Below, in pieces: positions 56,682-64,000 of a stretch of 64,000 bases of DNA. Below the pieces are notes generated by a model. The model searched no databases and was not told where the DNA came from. It saw only the letters and a program-made list of their open reading frames with translations. Source of the DNA: Petunia secreta (Eukaryota; Streptophyta; Magnoliopsida; Solanales; Solanaceae); assembly GCA_029990175.1 (NCBI GenBank), contig JARKIP010000033.1, positions 7,626,001 to 7,690,000 on the forward strand, written 5' to 3'. The stretch's first letter is position 1; each line of letters starts with the position of its first letter. The position numbers and the translations under genes are program-made.

Positions 56682-57650
56682 ATGAGTGCACCACCTACTA
56701 TCACTGAATGATAGTCAGTTCTGAGGCCCCCACAGTTTAATGGACAGTACTACGCTTGGTGGATGAACAGAATGGAGAACTATATTTGTGCGGAAGATTA
56801 TAACCTCTGGTTGATTGTGTCTGAAGGAAATTTGATACCGACCAAAGTTGTTGGAGAAGGAGCTGCTGCTTGAGAAGAACCCAAAACAAAAGAGAAGTTC
56901 AATGAGGCTGACTACAAGATGGTTGAAAAAAACCACAAAGCCAAATGATTGGTAATTTGTGGACTTGGTCATGAAGAGTTCAATAGAGTTTCATTTTATA
57001 AGACGGCTAAAGAAATTTGGGATGCCCTGGAAGTCGCGCATGAAGGAACTACTGAAGTTAAGGATTCCAACAGAAGACTGTTGAAAAGAAAATTTGAGTT
57101 GTTCACCATGGCAGAGATGGACTCAATTCAAGATATGATGACAAGGTTGACTATTATCACAAACGAGATGAGGTCTCTAGATATGGAGCTGCCGAAAGTT
57201 GAAATGGTGGACAAGGTTCTGAAACGTACTTCCTGACGTCTGGGAACCCAAAATGACTGCTATTATTGAGTCCAAACCTCTTAGGTCTATCAAACTTGAA
57301 GAACTGGTTGGAAACTTGAAAACACATGAAATGATGAAGGAATCAAAGAGTAAACTAGTACCCAAGAAAGACAAGACTCTTGCACTTGAAGCAACTAAGA
57401 AAACTGAGGAGTATGTTGACTTGTAATCAGTTGAAGCTGCGATGGTTAGTGCCTTGAGGCAGAAGTTTAGTTTGGGAAAGTTCAAGGGGTTCAAAAGGAA
57501 CAACAAAGAAAACACTGGTAGAAAAAACATAGTCGACCATCTAGACTAATCAGGGTGTTTTAAGTGTTTCAAGAAGGACCATGGAGTTGTGGATTGTCTA
57601 ATGTAGGAAATTGAGTGGATGAAGAATAGAGCCATAAAGGAGAAGGAGAA
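56682..57650 (+). pseudogene. gag: Second, truncated Sirevirus gag downstream of the B 3' LTR
   Basis: ATG at 56682 (MSAPPTITE then TGA). Homologous to 19587-20570 of B through the N-terminal module, the UBN2-like domain (HEEFNRVSFYKTAKEIWDALE) and the first zinc knuckle region, then stops. Breaks: early stops (56,709; about 56,871), a stop near 56,947, frameshift near 57,236, TAA near 57,425 and others. Ends at about 57,650 in a local repeat (GATTGTCYAATGTRGGAAATTGAGTGGAT is present before and, rearranged, after the break). The rest of the element is missing. Confidence 0.82.
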
Positions 57651-57973
57651 GGAAATTGAGTGGATTGTCCAATGTGGGAAATTTGTATTTACCGTAATCC
57701 AGGGGTTCTTAACAAACATATTGCTATACAACTTAGGACAATCAATCCAAATAAACTATACAACAAGAAGCAATGTAATTTAACCAATGCATAAGCCACA
57801 CAATTCTGTCACTAACATATGCTTCACTTGAAAAGATTTAAACCTTCAGTATACAAAGAGCGCAAAGAAGGAAATTACACTAAAGCAGCAGCCACCGGTG
57901 TTATAGATGACTATTAAAAAATGATGACTCTGTCATTTTGAATTGCTATAGAGCATCAAATATGGCGTTGCAC
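57651..57973 (-). other. Probable 3' flank/3' UTR of the MATH-BTB fragment
   Basis: AT-rich with no transposon similarity I recognise. It lies directly downstream of the last-exon stop on the minus strand and upstream of the B junction. Confidence 0.35.
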
Positions 57974-58149
57974 TCAATAAATCTGTAGCTTCACTCTTCT
58001 TCCATTCACATAAGTGCCATCTAGAATGTTTCCACCATGTACATAAGAAATGATTGCGCATTCATTCATCCCAGCGACATACTTGAGCAATTCCGTAATG
58101 ACAGAACAACTCTCCTTCAAGTAATCAAATCCCTATGACTGCATCACAG
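57974..58149 (-). pseudogene. Last exon of a MATH-BTB (BPM-like) gene, with premature stop
   Basis: On minus, a strong acceptor (TTTTTTTGTTTGTTTTCAG, 58,168-58,150) is followed by an exon reading VMQS, TAG, GFDYLKESCSVITELLKYVA .. ILDGTYVNGRRVKLQIY and TGA at 57976-57974. The GFxYLKExC..LxELLxYVA pattern and the DGxxVNGRRVK end match the C-terminus of plant BTB/POZ-MATH proteins (CUL3 adaptors) as I remember them. The TAG about five codons into the exon would remove the tail. I looked for the BTB and MATH exons upstream on the minus strand (58,150-64,000) and did not see them; they may be outside the window or gone. Confidence 0.55.
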
Positions 58150-59702
58150 CTGAAAACAAACAAAAAAATAGTCAGATATATTTGCAGTTTAACAGGACAA
58201 ACAGCTGACTGGGTACAGGACGGACGAAGAACCAATAGCGGCAGTTCAGAAACATAACATACATCCATATATTGGTTTTGGACAGCAGTATAATCAAGTT
58301 GTTCACACCAAAATGTCAAACCAGAAAAAAGCTAATGTGAGAGCCCATTACTAATTGGAACCTGCGAGCATTTAGCCACCAATTACTAATTCCTAAAAGA
58401 AAACAGATGCAATTATCTATTTGGAAATAATGGAAAATATTATTGTGAGCAGCAGGGTGAATATTGAAGCGATTCCACGAAAAAATCGTGCTAACGGGAA
58501 ACGCACTAACAAAGTACCCTCATCAAGGCTCATTTATACTAAAAGACTGACTAACATAGTTCAGTTCAGATGAATAATAGGTTGATTTATTGTTCCTCCT
58601 TTTTTTTCTTCTGCAATGTAAAATCTAAGTCGCAAACACATTGAGTATTCAGATGTTTAAACTGTCCTAGGTAATTAAAGAAATCCGTATCATCTAGACA
58701 ACAACAATCAGCTATTTTTAGTTCATAAAACTGTCAATTTTAGGACATAAATCCTACTGTTATCAGTGCATACAATTTTAAGCAACTATATAAACTGGCA
58801 AGTGAAATATTGATTGAATTAAACGCAACCAAGATCATAAAAAGTAGTTTATTGATAAATTGATAGTCAAATAGGTTGAACGCAAAGGACGTTAAACACT
58901 TATTCTTAAGTTGTCAAATTAGAAGGTCCCTCCCACCCCCTCCCACCCATAATTATGACCGTTCTCCAAATTATACATACTCTTTCTGTTTCATCTGATC
59001 TTTTATGATGATAACAGTGATATATTCAGCAAAACACCAATACAAGAAAGGAAAGACACAGATATTTTGTCGACCTCTTCAGGCTGTTTCAAGCTCGAAG
59101 TAACTTGATCGTGCAGAAAATTGAAGGAAAAGAAAACTTTCAGACACAAGTTAGATATTAGAATCTTGTAGTCGTAAACATATTCCAATATTAGTTAAGT
59201 TTGTTCTGCTTTACTTACAAGTCATGAATTGTAGATGTTATTGGGGTGATCTCAAACAATGAGTATCCGGAGGAAGAATAACAATGAGACAGTTCCAAAG
59301 CGTGACATAACTAGTGCAGATGAGATATATGCTCTAGTGCTACAACACCACCACCAATAAATGAACTGTATCTATAATAACCAATCAATCATGTTATTCA
59401 TGTGTCAAATAGAAGTGATAAGACAGATCTCTTTATTACTTAGCATAGAACTATTAGTTACTCTATTCTAAAATAACACAAGTAGCTGTTACACATTACT
59501 AAAGTCATCTCAAGTACCTACATTATACGGGATCTTCATTCACCTAGATATTAAACATGTACAAAAAGAATGCACTAAAAACCTGCAGAACCATGAAAAA
59601 CCTCACACCACCATGTCTCACCTGTAAGGATATATAAGTCATAAAGTTATTCACTTCGCAGTCACGAGCTTCGATTCTAATGATATCCAATACGATTACA
59701 AT
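58150..59702. other. AT-rich non-coding DNA (possibly intron of the MATH-BTB fragment)
   Basis: No frame with family similarity; short open frames only. The adjacent minus-strand acceptor at 58,150 makes its right-hand neighbour formally intronic. Confidence 0.4.
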
Positions 59703-59711
59703 AATTTTATC

Positions 59712-61321
59712 GAGTAAAATACTTAAAAGGTCACTCAACTTTGAGAAATGTGTGACCAAAGTCACTTTGCTTTGAATTGTACTAATAAAGTCACTCAACT
59801 TAAGGTAATTCTCACCAAAAGTCATTGTAACCAGATTTTGCACAATCATCTCACCGAAAATCTGACATGGCATTTTCATTTTTAATTATATATACATGTG
59901 GCATACTTTATTTTCCATGTAGGATTTTATAATAAGTTGAATTATTTTCTAAGGATTTGGAAAGTGTTCTTTTAAATTATTACAATAATAGAATATTGTG
60001 TCATTGCTAAATTTCTACGGGTACTGTCAACTATTAGCATTACTACTCTTTTGAGTACTTAACTCTTTAATTAGTTATGGTTAGAATCATTATTTTTTTC
60101 AAATCTATTAGTTAAATATATATTTTATATAATAGATAATAGGTAGATTAGTTAAATATAATAGATAGTTAAATATATATTTTTATCTAGTGTCTCCATT
60201 TTCTCAATTTCTTATTTGGATGAATGACACTTGGCCCTCCTTAAAACCAATGTTCTAGATTTAATAGGGTAAATAAAGGTATTTAACTATGGTTTGGACA
60301 AAATATCTTTCTATTTCAAATTCAATTTACCTTAAAAAATCCTATAATTTAGCAGCAAAATTTCCTCCCACCCCCCCCCCCCCCCCTCCAAACCTAAATT
60401 TCGATCATCTCAAACTTAACCTTTCTTTTTAGTTTAATTCTTTATAGGAGTAATTTATTATTATTGTTCGACAATGTGCACTCAAAAAATTAAGAATCAT
60501 TTTAAATAAAAATTACATTAATTGTTAAACAAACTCAACTTATTTTAGATATAGAAGTGCAGAAGATCTATGTGATTTCTATAAGTATTATGAATTGGTT
60601 GGAAAGTTTCTTTCCAAGATAAAATGTGAATAACTATGAGCAGAATATTAGGTACTATCTTCGCAACTAGTTTTAACTGATGTGATTGTGTGAAAATTTC
60701 TTCGTATATTGTTATTTGAGTAAATTGACATTATTAAATCTTATCTTGTTAATTCTATTCCTTACGATGTTATCACTTGCAAATAATTTAACACTATTTT
60801 TGGTTTTCTGTTATATGTTTGAGATTGGATTAGCACAAACAAAGTTTTATTAAAATAATAAATAAACGAAAATTTTGGAGACCGAAAAATAATTTAGGAG
60901 GAGGGATGAAATTTGCTGCTAAATTATAAGATAGGTTAGATGCTTTGAATTTAAAATAGGAAGATATATTTTTCTAACCATGGTCAAACATTTAGTTTTA
61001 CTTCATTAAATCTAGACCATCCATTTTGAAAAAGGAGATGGATCCGAAAATATGTGGAAGAGAAATGGGTTATGGATTAAGAGTTAGGTTAATCAACTTA
61101 TTATAAAATCATACATGGAAAATAAAGTATGCCACATGTATATATAATTAAAAATGAAAATGCCATGTCAGATTTTCGGTAAGATGATTGTGCAAAATCT
61201 GGTTACAATGACTTTTGGTGAGAATTACCTTAAGTTGAGTGACTTTATTAGTACAATTCAAAGCAAAGTGACTTTGGCCACACATTTCTCAAAGTTGAGT
61301 GACATTTTAAGTATTTTACTC
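59712..61321. mobile_element. Long-TIR Mutator-like (MULE) non-autonomous element, 1,610 bp
   Basis: Left arm 59712-59943 and right arm 61090-61321 are inverted repeats of about 232 bp, near-identical (ends GAGTAAAATACTTAAAA). A perfect 9-bp duplication AATTTTATC flanks it (59703-59711, 61322-61330), which suits the Mutator superfamily. Further in, 60,230-60,375 and 60,905-61,040 form a second, more diverged inverted repeat, so most of the element can fold back. No transposase frame. Confidence 0.85.
60371..60386 (+). repeat. Poly-C run (16 C) inside the MULE
   Basis: Uninterrupted C homopolymer in a CCCACC..CCTCC context. The mirrored arm has only GGAGGAGGGATG, so the run expanded on one arm. 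Confidence 0.9.
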
Positions 61322-61330
61322 AATTTTATC

Positions 61331-62495
61331 TAGTCACTCAACTTTCTGCTAAAAAACATACTTGTACAATCCTGTTACAACTGATCATACAACACACACA
61401 GAGGATTATATTGGAATTGAAGTGAACTGTACACATAAGTGAATAAAGCAGCAAAATAACCTAGCTTTTGTCAATTTCTCTTTCAAGAAATTAAAAATCA
61501 CTTAACGAAAAATCTTAAAACTAACTAATATTTCAAGAACTACAGAACCATTTTCAACACTAAAAACCCAAGTAAAATCAACCTAAAAGAATCCTTTTTT
61601 CTATGCACAAACTACTGAATTTCAAGATATATACAGAGCATACAAAGTGGCAACTTAGTAATAAATTTGAAGAGTAAGAGTTAAGAAATGGATAATATCT
61701 ACATTGGACTTGCCATAGAATCAACATCACATTGAAACTGCCCAGACAACAAGAAACTAATTAAATGATATCTCAGCAGAACCCACAGAGACGTAGACAT
61801 TATCCTAGAATGGTCATTTATCACAAAAAAGTGAACCAAAAACTGGAAAGAAAAGGTAAACATTGGACTAAAAGGAACTACAACTTCATGATGCTACTGG
61901 ACAGATTGGGATTAGGATTATGGAAGCAAAAATAAGAAGAAGCTAAACTGGGAACTAAACTTGGTATTCCCCTTAAGAAACATGTTTAGCAAGACAACAT
62001 TTCAAAGTTATCTTGCGGCGAAACAGGGCTACTAACATATGCCAAATGACTAGACAACCAGAACTCAAAAGAAACATGGTTTCATAAAACTTAACATTAC
62101 CAAAGAAACAATTAGACAGATTTTTTATTGAAACTTTCATGCACAACCATTTAACAGGAATCTAGACCAAACTGGAAGAAGCTAGAGAAGCAGCAATGAA
62201 AAAAGATTTGAACCAGAATAAAAAAACTAGGGCTGCCAGAGTATACACCAAAGGAAGGACTAAACTGATCCTTCTTTAGAGGGACCAAGCACTCAGGGAT
62301 CATGCAGAAAACTCAATTGAATATTACTTCCTGAAACTAGAAACATACTTAACCCTTTTTTGCTCCTTGAAAAATGGAAAACCTATACTTGAACAAGCTA
62401 CAGAGATGGCCCATAACAAGCTTGTTTATCTTCATTAAACAGAAAACTAGAAATTTTTGTATAATCTAGGTTCTAAAAAAAATAACCTGCACATA
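61331..62495. other. AT-rich non-coding DNA
   Basis: No gene, TIR or LTR signal found; short random frames only. Confidence 0.5.
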
Positions 62496-63327
62496 TCATG
62501 CAATTAAAATTTTCATAGCAATTTTCTCCATGTCGATGGCAATGTCATCATCTTCATCATCTGAGTCACTAGAAACTGAAAATATAAAAACTTAAAGAAT
62601 CGTCAAGCTACAAGAATGAGTGAATAAAATAATGAAATGATAACAATTATGATTTTATTTTACCTTGATGACCATAGAGCCAGTCTCGTGAACACAACTT
62701 AGCTTCCGCATTCTCGGGTAGAATTAAACTTTGGTATTTGCCAATCACACGAACTCCAATGCTAAAAGTTGACTCGGATGCGACAGTGGTGATAGGAATA
62801 TTTAGCAAATCATGTGCCCCAATAAGAGTTCCGGGTAATTTTTTCCTATCATCCTTCCAAAACTTAAGTACATCGAAGTTCTCATTTCCTTTGCGTACCA
62901 ACACAGGCTTTTCCAAGTACAGATTCAATTTTGTTTTTACTGTACCAAAATCAGATGGACTTTCAAACATATCAAACTCTTCCATTTCATCCATCATATC
63001 AACCTCATATCCACCACTACTAACTCCCATTATCCCAACATCAGACACGGGACATTCCAAGTACTCTTTAAACAATTTATGCATATTATCTTCAGCAGCC
63101 TTTACTTTTTCGTTGCAAGTGAATGGATCAAGTTTGTTAAAACAATATTTCATAATTTTTAACTTGTAACGAGGATCAAGATCTACTATCATGGAAGCAA
63201 TCGGAGTGTAGTCTTCCTACCAATATTTCTTAAATTTCTTCTCCATTTCTATGGCCATTTTCTTGATGCTAGGATCCTCGTTATTTCTATGTTCTTTTAT
63301 TGATCCACGCTCAATCCACTCACCTCA
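62496..63327 (-). pseudogene. hAT-superfamily transposase, C-terminal exons (RICESLEEPER-like), broken
   Basis: Minus frame from about 63,327: KKMAIEMEKKFKKYW, a TAG near 63,219, then VDLDPRYKLKIMKYCFNKLDP .. VLKFWKDDRKKLPG .. TVASESTFSIGVRVI .. LCSRDWLYGHQ. This is the hAT RNase-H-like end (DUF4413) plus the Dimer_Tnp_hAT C-terminal dimerisation domain of plant BED-type transposases. Donor CAAG/GTAAAA at 62664/62663 and acceptor TTTTCAG/TTTCTAG (exon from 62575) give an 87-nt intron. The final exon 62575-62496 encodes VSSDSDDEDDDIAIDMEKI.. and ends TGA at 62498-62496. The N-terminal BED finger and catalytic core are not in the window; no TIRs seen. Confidence 0.78.
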
Positions 63328-63335
63328 AAGGGTGA

Positions 63336-64000
63336 TGGGGCGGTCGTCGAAGATAATACTACCCAACTTATGAGTCGGGGTCGATTTCCACAGGGAGCTA
63401 GCAAAATAATCTATTAGACTTAGGTTGAATGATGACGGGTCCTAAGCATTGTCCGTAATGTTCCTAATAATAAGGGTAAAGATGTTTTAACTACAACTAA
63501 ATTTTGCAAATAAAGTAAAGCAAAATTAATAATGATGATGGGGTAAACGATGGGAATGAGCTAGGGGTTTATCCACTCCAACAAGGTTCTCTTAACTAAA
63601 TACTTGCACTTATCTTACAAATCTCATGGGTAACACTAATGGTCGGACCTCTAATGCATTCCTCAAAACCCTCTCGGGATAGGGATGATTGTACTTCATC
63701 AAGCCCTCTTGGATCAACAATGAAGCGCGAGAAACCCTAGTCCAAAGACCCGAGCAGGGTTGACCTTTTTAGGTCGACCCCTTTTGATGGGGTAGGTCGC
63801 AACCAATGTAACCTAAATTCTTGCTAGTCTCCATTAACCTATGCCTTCAACCCTTTTTGGGTGATAAAACCAAAGTAGGGTTATGTTAAAGTATGGCCGT
63901 GCTTTAAACCCTAGTTAAGAAAGTGCGATGCAGAGCTAGATTTATGTTAACCCATTTATTTTATAAGGTTGAGTACAAGATTTAAGCTAAAATAATTATG
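63336..64000. mobile_element. LTR-like retrotransposon fragment running off the right edge
   Basis: Starts TGATGGGGCGGTCGTCGAAG and soon contains ATGAGTCGGGGTCGATTTCCACAGGGA. Phrases of this GTCG..TCCACAGGGA kind sit near the ends of many plant gypsy (Athila/Tat) LTRs in my memory. It interrupts the 5' part of the hAT frame. No coding domain, PBS or second end is in the window. Confidence 0.35.

Larger units (their letters stand above)
18643..57650 (+). mobile_element. Element B: Sirevirus-type Ty1/copia, split by elements C and F, with an extra LTR-gag tail
   Basis: Own blocks: 18643-22618, 31869-37116 and 55510-57650. Order on plus: 5' LTR, PBS, gag, protease, integrase (interrupted by C), RT, RNase H, spacer, third ORF, tail (interrupted by F), two polypurine tracts, an LTR, then a second PBS and a second gag up to about 57,650. 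The two LTRs are each 887 bp and roughly 90-95% alike by eye. The left flank is LTR DNA of element G; the right flank is unrelated. The second gag after the 3' LTR means this is a recombinant or tandem element, not a simple insertion. Confidence 0.88.

Noticed and set aside
59544..59879. 111-codon minus frame
   Set aside because: Overlaps the MULE TIR end and flanking DNA; hydrophobic and AT-driven, no domain.

Overview
This is a retrotransposon-dominated stretch of a plant nuclear genome. The element families (Sirevirus-type Ty1/copia with a third ORF, two kinds of Ty3/gypsy chromovirus, a Stowaway-like MITE, a long-TIR MULE and a hAT transposase relic) and the lack of compact genes point to pericentromeric or other repeat-rich DNA of a flowering plant. 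I think an asterid, probably Solanaceae, but that is inference. There is no complete, intact host gene in the window.

Layout: 1-8393 is element A, a decayed Sirevirus on the minus strand, with its 5' LTR on the right and its 3' end beyond base 1. 8394-13004 is older mixed DNA: a LINE 3' relic, a (TA)n microsatellite, a Stowaway-like MITE, and an AT-rich TIR element split by a solo LTR of the same gypsy family as element C. 13005-18642 is element G, a minus-strand gypsy element with gag and protease but no reverse transcriptase or integrase. Its right LTR is cut by element B.

18643-57650 is element B, a plus-strand Sirevirus broken into three blocks. Element C (22619-31868, minus, gypsy/Tekay-like, TSD ATTTC) sits inside its integrase. 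Element F (37117-55509, minus, gypsy/CRM-like, TSD TTGAC) sits just after its third ORF. Element E (44075-54964, plus, gypsy/Tekay-like, TSD TCTAG) sits inside the right LTR of F. The insertion order is therefore G, then B, then C and F, then E. E has two 2,817-bp LTRs that differ at only about 20 sites by eye, so it is the youngest. B does not end at its 3' LTR: a second primer-binding site and a second gag follow, then a scrambled junction at about 57,640-57,665.

57,651-64,000 is lower-copy, AT-rich DNA. It contains the last exon of a MATH-BTB-type gene with a premature stop (57974-58149, minus), a 1.6-kb MULE with 232-bp terminal inverted repeats and a perfect 9-bp target duplication (59712-61321), the last two exons of a hAT transposase pseudogene (62496-63327, minus), and an unassigned LTR-like fragment running off the right edge.

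All retroelement coding regions carry stops, frameshifts or lost catalytic residues, so none looks autonomous. Points of most interest: the G element (gag-protease plus an unrelated acidic/Ser-rich reading frame), the LTR-gag tandem in B, the nuclear-looking third ORF of A and B, the gag-pol stop found at the same site in both Sirevirus copies, and the GC-rich near-palindromic motif repeated in the F and G LTRs.
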